Assembly: GCF_002434265.1 (NCBI RefSeq)
Contig: NZ_DJJS01000001.1
Coordinates: 62,001-126,000, forward strand
Direction: 5' to 3'
DNA: 64,000 nt
Source: Pseudomonas sp. UBA6562
Lineage (GTDB): Bacteria > Pseudomonadota > Gammaproteobacteria > Pseudomonadales > Pseudomonadaceae
How positions within the stretch are numbered: position 1 is the stretch's first letter; every line of letters begins with the position of its first letter. Shown here piece after piece: positions 18,850 to 27,846 of this stretch. The translations under genes were made by a program, and so were the position numbers. The notes under the pieces are model-generated. The model was not told the origin of the DNA and ran no database searches. It worked only from the letters and a program-made list of their open reading frames with translations.

Positions 18850-18878
18850 ACTGTAGGGCGTGGGGACCGTGGAATCAA
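18850..18878 (-). promoter_or_regulatory. Candidate sigma70 promoter for the ornithine decarboxylase gene
   Basis: On the minus strand, TTGATT (18873-18878) is followed after exactly 17 bases by TACAGT (18850-18855). Transcription would begin near 18843, giving a leader of about 140 bases. That leader contains a perfect 7-base-pair inverted repeat, GCCCTCC/GGAGGGC (18755-18761 and 18775-18781), which could fold in the RNA. Confidence 0.55.
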
Positions 18879-18976
18879 CAGGCGAATCGGGCCTGCACCC
18901 TGAGTGATCGACTGGCCCGGCGGGCGGATGTTCCGGTGGGATCGGCAAGCGTTAAATATTGTGGAAGGGGCAGTAT

Positions 18977-19098
18977 GGGAGCGGCTTGAGCCGCGATGGC
19001 CGACGCAGTCGGCCCAACCGGCCGAAGGCTGTACCGCACGGACCCTGCGGTGTCTGGGAGGGGCTGCTAGGCAGCCCATCGCGGCTCAAGCCGCTCCT
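18977..19098. repeat. REP-type palindromic element (inverted REP pair)
   Basis: Two near-identical ends in opposite orientation frame this element. GGAGCGGCTTGAGCCGCGAT at 18978-18997 is the reverse complement of ATCGCGGCTCAAGCCGCTCC at 19078-19097. Each arm is itself palindromic (GCGGCTTGAGCCGC). Both strands can be read as the peptide SGLSRDG, a well-known false translation of Pseudomonas REPs. The interior holds smaller inverted repeats. It lies between the speC promoter and the 3' end of the OpuC operon. Confidence 0.8.
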
Positions 19099-19110
19099 AC
19101 AACTGTGCAT

Positions 19111-19159
19111 ATTTATGGCCACGCCGCCTGTTCGAACGCGCAGACGGCCGGCCATAAAT
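19111..19159. repeat. Long inverted repeat downstream of opuCA
   Basis: ATTTATGGCC (19111-19120) and GGCCATAAAT (19150-19159) form a perfect 10-base inverted repeat, and inner CGCCG/CGGC bases can extend the stem. On the plus strand it runs into TTTTTTG. It lies 33 bases beyond the stop of the minus-strand ABC ATPase, so it may end that transcript, although the T tract is on the other strand. Confidence 0.45.
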
Positions 19160-19191
19160 TTTTTGTTACTGACTCATTTTTCGTCAGCGCT

Positions 19192-20346
19192 TCAGGACAC
19201 CGCCTCCGCCGGCGACACGATGCTGGTCTTCGCACCGCGCGAGCGACCCGAGCTCAGGTACGCCGCGATCGACTCCTGAGTCACCTCGCCCAAGAACACC
19301 TGCTCGGCATCGAGCACCGGCAGCCAGGCGCGGTTGAACTCATACATGCGCGACAACAAGATGCGCAGGTGCTCTTCGTGTGAGGCGGTGGCGTTGAACG
19401 GGCGCAGGAAGTCGCCGCAGGTGCCCTGCTGGCGGTGCATGTCGCGGCGCCGCACATAGCCCAGCGCCTTGTTCGCCGCATCGGTCACCACCACATAGCG
19501 GCGGTCGTGTTCGTCGAGCAGCTCCAGGGCGTCGGCCACCGGCGTTTCCGGGCTGACCGACGGGGCGTTGTCGGCCGCGTCTTCGGCCTTGACCAGGAGC
19601 AGGCGCTTGAGGGTGCTGTCCTGGCCGACGAAGCTGCTGACGAACTCGTCGGCCGGGTGCGCGAGCAGGGTGTCGGGATGGTCGAGCTGCAACAGCCTGC
19701 CGGCACGGAAGATGGCGATCTTGTCGCCCAGCTTGATGGCTTCGTCGATGTCGTGGCTGACCATGATCACGGTCTTGTTCAAGGCGCGTTGCATTTCGAA
19801 GAACTCGTTCTGGATCATTTCCCGGTTGATCGGGTCGACCGCGCCGAAGGGCTCGTCCATCAGCAATACCGGCGCGTCGGCCGCCAGGGCGCGGATCACG
19901 CCGATGCGCTGCTGCTGGCCGCCGGACAGTTCGCGCGGGTAGCGTTGCAGGTACTGCTTGGGTTCGAGCTTGATCATGCTCATCAGCTCGCGGGCGCGGT
20001 CGTGGCAGCGCTGTTTGTCCCAGCCCAGCAGGCGCGGCACCACGGTGATGTTCTCTTCGATGGTCATGTTGGGGAACAGGCCGATCTGCTGGATCACGTA
20101 ACCGATGTGCCGGCGCAGGGTCACTTCGTCCAGGCCCGTGGTGTCTTCGCCATTGATAAAGACTTGGCCCGAGGTGGGCGCGATCAGGCGGTTGATCATC
20201 TTCAGCGTGGTGCTCTTGCCGCAGCCCGAAGGCCCCAGGAACACGCAGATCTCGCCTTCGTTGACGGTCAGGCTGACCGCATCGACGGCTTTGATCTGCT
20301 TGCCGTTGGCGGTGAAGGTTTTGCTGAGGTTCTTCAGTTCGATCAT
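19192..20346 (-). CDS. opuCA: Osmoprotectant ABC transporter ATP-binding protein with CBS domains
   Basis: The ATPase of a glycine betaine/carnitine/choline importer of the OpuC (ProV-like) type. It has 384 residues. Walker A is LGPSGCGKSTTLKM, the signature is LSGGQQQRIGVIRAL and Walker B is VLLMDEPFGAVD. From about residue 250 to the end there are two CBS domains, known in OpuA/OpuC ATPases as the ionic-strength sensor. It is the last gene of a four-gene minus-strand operon. Its start overlaps the upstream permease stop by 4 bases. Confidence 0.9.
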   Translation of the reverse strand: MIELKNLSKTFTANGKQIKAVDAVSLTVNEGEICVFLGPSGCGKSTTLKMINRLIAPTSGQVFINGEDTTGLDEVTLRRHIGYVIQQIGLFPNMTIEENITVVPRLLGWDKQRCHDRARELMSMIKLEPKQYLQRYPRELSGGQQQRIGVIRALAADAPVLLMDEPFGAVDPINREMIQNEFFEMQRALNKTVIMVSHDIDEAIKLGDKIAIFRAGRLLQLDHPDTLLAHPADEFVSSFVGQDSTLKRLLLVKAEDAADNAPSVSPETPVADALELLDEHDRRYVVVTDAANKALGYVRRRDMHRQQGTCGDFLRPFNATASHEEHLRILLSRMYEFNRAWLPVLDAEQVFLGEVTQESIAAYLSSGRSRGAKTSIVSPAEAVS

Positions 20347-20996
20347 GAGCGCAGTCCTTCTGGAGTCAGGGCACGTTGCAGGGTTTGCAGGAGCAGGTCG
20401 GCAAGGATGGCCAGCAGGCTGACCAGCACGGCGCCGACCAGTAGCATCGACATGTCGCTGCGGCTGATGGAGGTGAGGATGAGCACGCCCAGGCCACCGG
20501 CGCCGATGGTCGCGGCAATGGTCATGACGCCGATGTTCATCACCACGGCGGTGCGCACCCCGGCGAGGATCACCGGTACGGCGATGGGCAGCTCGACCAT
20601 GCGCAAGCGCTGGCCGAAGGTCATGCCGATGCCGCGCGCCGCTTCGCGGATGCCTGGCTCGACGCTGGTCAGGGCCAGGTAGGTGTTGCGCAGGATCGGC
20701 AGCAGCGAATAGAGGAACACGGCGGTGATCGCCGGCAGCGGGCCCAAGCCCTGGCCGAACTTGGAGTAGAACGGCAGCAGCAGGCCGAACAGGGCGATGG
20801 ATGGGATGGTCAGCAGCACGGTGGCGCAGGCCTGCACCGGGCCGGCCACGGCCGGAAAACGGGTCATCAGGATGCCCAGCGGCACGCCGAAGAGGATCGC
20901 CAGGCCCACGGCGACGCCGACCAGGGTCAGGTGCTGCAAGGTCAATTGCAGCACCAGCGCCCAGTCGAGATGGCTGAAGGTGTCGAACAGGCTCAT
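20343..20996 (-). CDS. opuCB: Osmoprotectant ABC transporter permease
   Basis: An integral membrane permease of 217 residues with about six hydrophobic segments and the ABC-permease EAA loop (IREAARGIGMTFGQRLRMVE, near residues 135-154). It forms the transmembrane channel with the second permease encoded two genes upstream. Its ends overlap the ATPase gene by 4 bases and the binding-protein gene by 4 bases, a fully coupled arrangement. The letter B is assigned by analogy to Pseudomonas OpuC and is less sure than the function. Confidence 0.86.
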   Translation of the reverse strand: MSLFDTFSHLDWALVLQLTLQHLTLVGVAVGLAILFGVPLGILMTRFPAVAGPVQACATVLLTIPSIALFGLLLPFYSKFGQGLGPLPAITAVFLYSLLPILRNTYLALTSVEPGIREAARGIGMTFGQRLRMVELPIAVPVILAGVRTAVVMNIGVMTIAATIGAGGLGVLILTSISRSDMSMLLVGAVLVSLLAILADLLLQTLQRALTPEGLRS

Positions 20997-21904
20997 GGTT
21001 TCACCTCGCCGAGTGCGTGGTCGCGCAGGAAGGCCGCGGCTACGCGGCTCGGGCTCTGGTGCTCGACGTCGATGCGCGCGTTGAGCGTGCGCATGGTCTG
21101 GTCGTCGAGCGCCGCGGCCAGGGGTTCGAGCAGTGTCGCCAGTTGCGGATGCGCCTCGAGCACTTCGGTGCGCAGCACGGGGGCGGCGGTGTAGTCGGGG
21201 AAATAGTGCAGGTCGTCCTCGAGCAGCTTGAGGTTGAAGGCGTTCAGGCGGCCGTCGGTGGTGTAGACCAGGCCGGCGAATACCTGATTGTTACGCATGG
21301 CGGTGTACACCAGGCCCGAGTCCATCTGGCGGATGTTTCGGCGGTCGAGCGGCATGCCGTATAGCTCGCGCAGGCCGACCAGGCCGTCGGGGCGGTTGGC
21401 GAACTCGGTGTCCAAAGCCACCAGGTGGCTGCGCTCGGATTCGTCGTTGAGCACGCGGGTCAGGTCGCTGATGCTATCGATCTGCGGATAGGCCTGGGCC
21501 ACCTTCTGCGGCAGGCCGAGCGCATAGGTGTTGCTGAATTTCGACGGGGCCAGCCAGGTCAGGCCTTTCTGCGCATCGAGCTGCTTGACCTTGGCGTAGG
21601 TGGCCTCGGGGCTGGGCATGCGTTCTTCGATGTGGTTGTAGGAGACCAGCGACACCCCGGTGTATTCCCAGAGCATGTCGAGCTGCCCGGTCTCCTGGGC
21701 CTGGCGCGCGATGTTGCTGCCCAGGCCCGAGGTGATGCGCACGTCGAAACCGTTGGCGCGCAGGTACTGCGCGGTGATTTCGGCGAGGATGGTCTGCTCG
21801 GTGAAGACCCGGGCGCCGATGCGGATCAGCGGTTTCTGCGCGGCCTGGGCGACGCTTGCGCACAGCAAGGCCGCGCCCAGGGCAATGGCGATCAATCGTT
21901 TCAT
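20993..21904 (-). CDS. opuCC: Osmoprotectant ABC transporter substrate-binding protein
   Basis: A periplasmic binding protein of the OpuAC/ProX type (303 residues) that captures betaine, carnitine or choline. A signal peptide is visible (MKRLIAIALGAALLCASVAQ, cleaved near AQA-AQ). The mature protein begins KPLIRIGARVFTEQTILAEI, a hallmark of the family, and carries LDMLWEYTGVSL in the first lobe. No lipobox is present, so it is soluble in the periplasm. It lies between the two permease genes of the operon. Confidence 0.9.
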   Translation of the reverse strand: MKRLIAIALGAALLCASVAQAAQKPLIRIGARVFTEQTILAEITAQYLRANGFDVRITSGLGSNIARQAQETGQLDMLWEYTGVSLVSYNHIEERMPSPEATYAKVKQLDAQKGLTWLAPSKFSNTYALGLPQKVAQAYPQIDSISDLTRVLNDESERSHLVALDTEFANRPDGLVGLRELYGMPLDRRNIRQMDSGLVYTAMRNNQVFAGLVYTTDGRLNAFNLKLLEDDLHYFPDYTAAPVLRTEVLEAHPQLATLLEPLAAALDDQTMRTLNARIDVEHQSPSRVAAAFLRDHALGEVKP

Positions 21905-21916
21905 GACAGTCCTCGT

Positions 21917-22630
21917 TCAGTGGGCCAGGCCGCGTTCCAGCCAGCGCTTGCTGGAAAAACTCACCAGCGCGTCGAGCAGCAGTGCCAGCAGTGCAGTGCA
22001 GGCGGCGCCGAGCAGCAGTTGCGGCTGGTTGTTCAAGGCGATGCCGGGGAAGATCAGGCTGCCCAGGCTGTTGGCGCCGATCAGGAACGACAGGGGCGCA
22101 GTGCCGACGTTCAGGGCCAGGGCCACGCGCACGCCGCCGACGATGATGGGCACGGCGTTGGGCAGCTCCACCTGCAAGAGTTGCTGGCGCGGCGTCATGC
22201 CGATGCCGGTGGCGGCTTCCTTGAGGGAGGCCGGGACGTTCTTCAGGCCTTCGTAGGTGTTGCGCACGATGGGCAGCAGGGAGGCGAGGAACAGCGCGAA
22301 GATCGCGGGGCCGGCACCAATGCCTAGGACACTGAGGGCGATGGCCAGAACGGCCAGGGGAGGGATGGTGTTGCCAACGTTGAAGAACTGCATGAAGCGC
22401 TCGGCTTTGTCGACCCTGTGCGGCCGACTCAAGGCAATGCCGGCGGGGATGCCCACGGCCAACGCCGCCGCCATCGAAGCCAGCACCAGCACCAGGTGCG
22501 CTTGCAGGTAAAAGCCAAGGTCGCCTTGGTAGCGGGCGATCGTGTCGAGGCCGATCCAGTGGATCAGCAGGGCCAGGATGACGAGCACGGCGGCCCATCC
22601 CATCAGCCCCTTTCCGTAGCGTCTAGCCAC
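21917..22630 (-). CDS. opuCD: Osmoprotectant ABC transporter permease
   Basis: The first gene of the OpuC-type operon, a 237-residue permease with hydrophobic segments from about residue 10 and an EAA loop (LKEAATGIGMTPRQQLLQVE, near residues 136-155). It resembles the other permease but has a longer N-terminus. The binding-protein gene starts 12 bases downstream. The 476 bases upstream, shared with divergent prfC, must contain the operon promoter, but no convincing -10/-35 pair was found for this strand. Confidence 0.86.
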   Translation of the reverse strand: MARRYGKGLMGWAAVLVILALLIHWIGLDTIARYQGDLGFYLQAHLVLVLASMAAALAVGIPAGIALSRPHRVDKAERFMQFFNVGNTIPPLAVLAIALSVLGIGAGPAIFALFLASLLPIVRNTYEGLKNVPASLKEAATGIGMTPRQQLLQVELPNAVPIIVGGVRVALALNVGTAPLSFLIGANSLGSLIFPGIALNNQPQLLLGAACTALLALLLDALVSFSSKRWLERGLAH

Positions 22631-23106
22631 AGGTGGACTCCTTTGTCAGGTCGGCGAACGCACGTCCCGGTAGACCGACATCGCCGGCGGCGGGCAGTGG
22701 GTTCGCGAGTAGCGGCGCAGCGCCGGCGAGCGGCAGCCAATCACGCCATGAGCCAAGCCTCGTCAGGCTCGTGAAGCAGGTGTCGCCAGCCCTGGAACGC
22801 GGGGTGCGGCAGGGGAGCGGACGTCTCCGAAGGGCACAAAGGTTTACACGTTGGCAGGCATTTGGCTAGCGTTGATCCACTGCCTGGGGTGGCGCTCGGC
22901 AGGAAAAAACAGGCATTGGAAGGCGATTAGGCCAGTGAAAACACTGGTTTCACGCCAAGCGCCAGCGCGCTTACCGTTTAGTGTTTCGGCCAGGCGGGCC
23001 GGGTGCTGCGGGGTAGCGCGGGCCGGCCGCTGCCACAGCTTTGGTCTGGCGGCAAGATCGGGTATCATACCGCCCCTTTTTCAAAGACCCAGTCAGGCGA
23101 TTTCCC
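22631..23106. other. Divergent intergenic region between the opuC operon and prfC
   Basis: No gene was found in these 476 bases. They hold a perfect 16-base palindrome CCAGTGAAAACACTGG (22932-22947), overlapped by GTGAAA/TTTCAC (22935-22940 and 22948-22953), a possible operator. A TATCAT at 23063-23068 preceded 16 bases earlier by TTGGTC (23041-23046) is the best candidate promoter for prfC. The bases nearest the opuC operon are GC-rich and show nothing clear. Confidence 0.4.
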
Positions 23107-24690
<1,584 letters not shown>

Positions 24691-24698
24691 TCGCCCGA

Positions 24699-24733
24699 AC
24701 GAGCGTGCGCCGGTGTTCCGACCGCACGCTCGT
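24699..24733. terminator. Hairpin between prfC and the convergent binding-protein gene
   Basis: ACGAGCGTGCG (24699-24709) pairs perfectly with CGCACGCTCGT (24723-24733), an 11-base-pair stem with a 13-base loop. It lies within the 57 bases between the two stop codons. There is no T tract, so it may stabilise the 3' ends or act as a weak terminator on both strands. Confidence 0.5.
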
Positions 24734-24747
24734 CCGCGTCGACACCG

Positions 24748-25827
24748 TCAGTTGCCGGCCTTGATGCTCGTCCAGATCCGCGTGCGAATGCGGTCGATCT
24801 TCGCCGGCATCGATTCCAGGGCGAACAGCTTGCCCATCACGGCGTCGCTCGGGTAGACCATGCTGTTCTGGGTCAACGCCGGTTGCACGAGGGCATTGGC
24901 CTTGAGGTTGCCGTTGGCGTACTGCACCGAGTCGCTGATGTTGGCCATCACCTCGGGCTGCAGCAGGTAGTTCATGTAGGCGTAGGCCGCCTTCTCGTTC
25001 GGCGCATCGGCCGGCATGGCGACCATGTCGAACCACAGCGGCGCACCTTCCTTGGGAATCGAGTAGCCCACCTTGACCCCGTTCTTCGCCTCTTCGGCGC
25101 GGTTCTTCGCCTGCAACACGTCGCCCGAGAAGCCCACCACCACGCACACGTCGCCGTTGGCCAGGTCGCCGGTGTACTTGGACGAGTGGAAGTAGCTGAT
25201 GTACGGCCGCGCCTTCATCAGCAGCGCCTTGGCTTTCTCGTAGTCCTCGGGCTTCTGGCTGTGGTGCGGCAGGCCCAGGTAGTTGAGGGCGATGGGCAGC
25301 AGCTCCGGGCCGTTGTCCAGCATCGCCACGCCGCAGCTTTTCAGCTTGCTCAGGTACTCGGGCTTGAAGATCAGGTCCCAGGAGTCGAGCGGCGCGTCCT
25401 CGCCCAGCACCGCTTTGACCTTGTCGACGTTGTAGCCGATGCCGGTGCTGCCCCAGAGGTAGGGGAAGCCGTACTGGTTGCCCGGGTCGTTCACCTCCAG
25501 CACCTTGAGCAGGCGCGGGTCGAGGTTCTGCCAATTCGGCAACTGCGCCTTGTCGAGGCGTTTCAAGGCCCCGCCCTGGATCTGCCGGGCCATGAAGTGG
25601 TTGGACGGAAACACCACGTCGTAGCCGGAGTGGCCGGTCATCAGCTTGCCGTCGAGGGTTTCGTTGCTGTCGTAGACGTCGTAGGTCGGCACGATGCCAG
25701 TGGCTTTCTGGAAGTTCTGCAACGTGTCGGGCGCGATGTAGCTCGACCAGTTGTAGATCTTCACCGAGTCGGCGGCGTTGGCCAGGCCTGCGGTCAGCAT
25801 CAGGGGGGCGAGGAGGAGTGTGCGCAT
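24748..25827 (-). CDS. Polyamine ABC transporter periplasmic binding protein, PotF/SpuD-like
   Basis: A 359-residue periplasmic binding protein of the PotD/PotF family, which captures putrescine or spermidine. The signal peptide is MRTLLLAPLMLTAGLANA, and the mature start DSVKIYNWSSYIAPDTLQNF is diagnostic. The polyamine-site region VVFPSNHFMARQIQGG and YLWGSTGIGYNVDKV are present. No permease or ATPase genes lie beside it, so it must work with a transporter encoded elsewhere. Upstream on the same strand are a cupin and a PuuB-like oxidase, which fits polyamine use. Confidence 0.88.
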   Translation of the reverse strand: MRTLLLAPLMLTAGLANAADSVKIYNWSSYIAPDTLQNFQKATGIVPTYDVYDSNETLDGKLMTGHSGYDVVFPSNHFMARQIQGGALKRLDKAQLPNWQNLDPRLLKVLEVNDPGNQYGFPYLWGSTGIGYNVDKVKAVLGEDAPLDSWDLIFKPEYLSKLKSCGVAMLDNGPELLPIALNYLGLPHHSQKPEDYEKAKALLMKARPYISYFHSSKYTGDLANGDVCVVVGFSGDVLQAKNRAEEAKNGVKVGYSIPKEGAPLWFDMVAMPADAPNEKAAYAYMNYLLQPEVMANISDSVQYANGNLKANALVQPALTQNSMVYPSDAVMGKLFALESMPAKIDRIRTRIWTSIKAGN

Positions 25828-25884
25828 GTCCGGTTTACCTTGCGTGGTCTGTTGTTGTCGAAGAACGGCAGGCGGATCGGCGGA

Positions 25885-26226
25885 TCAGAAAATCAACACA
25901 TAGGTCTTGCGTACGGTCTCCTGGATGTCCCAGGTGCCGGTGCTGTTGGCCGGTAGCATCAGGGCGTCTCCGGCTTCGATGAGCAGGGGCTCGCCGCCAT
26001 CGGGGGTGAAGGTGCAGCGGCCCTTGATGAAATGGCAGAACTCCTGCTGCACGATCTGCCGCCGCCAGCGCCCCGGGGTGCATTCCCAGATGCCGGTTTC
26101 CACCCCGTCGCTGCGCTCCACGCAGGTGACCGAGGTGACGGCCACAGGCTCGCCGAGCGGTACGGCGACCGGGCTGGAGGTGTCCAGCACGGTGCTGTCG
26201 GTGTGTTTGAACTGGGTGATGCGCAT
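25885..26226 (-). CDS. Small cupin-domain protein
   Basis: A single-domain cupin of 113 residues (DUF861/Cupin_3 type, the group often found next to polyamine or ureide catabolic oxidases). The barrel strands show as GIWECTPGRWRRQIVQQEF, FIKGRCTFTPDGGEPLLIEA and AGDALMLPANSTGTWDI, with the GD-x-hhhP-x3-G-xW motif. The ATG at 26226 begins MRITQFKHTDSTVL. It lies 32 bases after the FAD oxidase gene and 57 bases before the binding-protein gene. Enzymatic activity is not established; a role in handling an aldehyde or amine product is a guess. Confidence 0.78.
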   Translation of the reverse strand: MRITQFKHTDSTVLDTSSPVAVPLGEPVAVTSVTCVERSDGVETGIWECTPGRWRRQIVQQEFCHFIKGRCTFTPDGGEPLLIEAGDALMLPANSTGTWDIQETVRKTYVLIF

Positions 26227-26258
26227 GGCGATGGGTCTCCTATGAAGGTGGGCGCAAC

Positions 26259-27665
26259 TCAGTGCATGAAGCCTTCCATGAACCCTGCCAGGCCGATGGC
26301 GAAGCGGCGACGCCAGGCTGGGCTGGCCGGGTCGGCGAGCACGCGGTCCTCGTGCACGAAGCTGCGGATGATCGCGTTGTAGCCCAGCCAGCGGCACGGC
26401 TCGGGCGGCCACCTGGCCAGGCTCGACAGGGGACGGTTGTCGTGCACCCAGGGCTGGGCGGTGAGTGCGTTGTGCTGGCCGAGGATCAGTGCGGCCAGGG
26501 TGCGACCGCCCAGGTTGCTGGCGCCCACCCCCTCGCCGCCGTAGCCGCCGGCCAGGGCCAGGCCGCGTTGGCGGTCGCACAGCATGTGCGGCCGGAAACG
26601 CCGGGCCATGCCCAGGTTGCCGCCCCAGGAATGGCTGATGCGCACGTGCTTCAAATGCGGGAACAGTTCGCCGAACAGGTAGCGGCGCAGTTCGACCTCG
26701 GCTTCGCTCAGGGTGAAGTCCTCGCGCAGACGGCCGCCGAAGCGGTAGCCGCCGCGCGCGCCGAACACCAGACGGTCGTCGAGCGTGCGCTGGCCGTAGG
26801 TCACCTGACGGCTGCCCTCGCTGAACGCCTGGCCTTGGCTGAGGCCGATCTGCTCCCAAGCCGAGGGGGGCAGCGGCTCGGTCGCCACCAGCAGGCTCTG
26901 CACCGGCAGCTGGTAATGCCCAAGCGGCGGCAGGCTGGCGGCATAGCCTTCGACGGCCGGCACCACCCATTGGCAGCGCACGCGGGCTCGGGCAGTCAGC
27001 ACTTCGCCGGTATGCCAATCGTGCGCAGGGGTGCCTTCGTAGATCGTGACGCCCAGCGCTTCGACCGTCCGCGCCAGCCCGCGCACCAGCTTGGCGGGGT
27101 GGATCGTCGCCACATGGGGGCAGAAAATCGCGCCATAGGCATTGCTGGCACGCAGTTGCCCGGCCAGTTGCTCGGGCTTGAGCCAGCGGTAGTCGTCCTC
27201 GTTCATGCCCTGGCGGTACAGGTCGTCGAGGTAGGCGCGCAGGTGGCGTTCCTGCTCCGGATAGCGGGCGGCGCAGTAGATCACCCCGGCCTTGCGGTAG
27301 TCGCAGTCGATGCCTTCGCGCTGCAGCACGCGCTGCACTTCGTCGGGGATGCTGTGCAGCAGGTCGACGCTGGCGCGGCGTTGCTGGGCCGAAAGCGTGG
27401 CGAGCATGCGGTCTTCGCCGAGCAGGTTGCCCATCAGCCAGCCGCCGTTGCGGCCCGAAGCGCCGAAGCCTGCGGTGTTGGCTTCGAGGATGGCGATGCG
27501 CAGGTGCGGGGCCTGGCGCTTGAGGTAGTAGGCGGTCCACAGGCCGGTGTAGCCGGCGCCGACGATGCACACGTCGACGTCCAGGTCGTGTTGCAGGGGC
27601 GGACGTGGGTCGAGCGGTTCGTCGAGCTGGTCCATCCACAGGCTGATCGTGCGCCAGGCTTGCAT
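26259..27665 (-). CDS. FAD-dependent oxidoreductase, PuuB/OrdL-like
   Basis: A DAO-family flavoprotein of 468 residues, resembling gamma-glutamylputrescine oxidase PuuB, which oxidises the amine to an aldehyde with release of ammonia and hydrogen peroxide. The FAD dinucleotide fold is at residues 29-60 (DVDVCIVGAGYTGLWTAYYL). FGASGRNGGWLMGNLLGED is the conserved segment after it, and LAGGYGGEGVGASNLGGRTL near residue 390 is the C-terminal FAD contact. It heads a three-gene minus-strand cluster with a cupin and a polyamine-type binding protein. The exact substrate is inferred from context. Confidence 0.84.
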   Translation of the reverse strand: MQAWRTISLWMDQLDEPLDPRPPLQHDLDVDVCIVGAGYTGLWTAYYLKRQAPHLRIAILEANTAGFGASGRNGGWLMGNLLGEDRMLATLSAQQRRASVDLLHSIPDEVQRVLQREGIDCDYRKAGVIYCAARYPEQERHLRAYLDDLYRQGMNEDDYRWLKPEQLAGQLRASNAYGAIFCPHVATIHPAKLVRGLARTVEALGVTIYEGTPAHDWHTGEVLTARARVRCQWVVPAVEGYAASLPPLGHYQLPVQSLLVATEPLPPSAWEQIGLSQGQAFSEGSRQVTYGQRTLDDRLVFGARGGYRFGGRLREDFTLSEAEVELRRYLFGELFPHLKHVRISHSWGGNLGMARRFRPHMLCDRQRGLALAGGYGGEGVGASNLGGRTLAALILGQHNALTAQPWVHDNRPLSSLARWPPEPCRWLGYNAIIRSFVHEDRVLADPASPAWRRRFAIGLAGFMEGFMH

Positions 27666-27846
27666 CGCTACCGCTCCTACTGTCGTTGCAGGTGTGCGGA
27701 GGATGCTAGTCGGGGAATGGGGGCGATGTCTTGTGTGCGTGCACGCAGAGAAAACGGGTCCAGCGAGCGGTATCTATCCAGCTCTATAGACGCTCGGACA
27801 TTTGTAACCTCATGGCCGCTGCACTCTTTGCCATAAGGATACTGCA

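Noticed and set aside
18952..19279. Short reading frames on both strands containing SGLSRDG and PSRLKPLL
   Set aside because: These are the well-known false translations of Pseudomonas REP elements; the same words appear on both strands because the element is palindromic.
22852..22866. A second RpoN-like match, TGGCAGG-N4-TGGC, on the plus strand before prfC
   Set aside because: GG and GC spacing fit, but it deviates at two conserved positions and lies about 240 bases from prfC, which has a nearer sigma70-type candidate.
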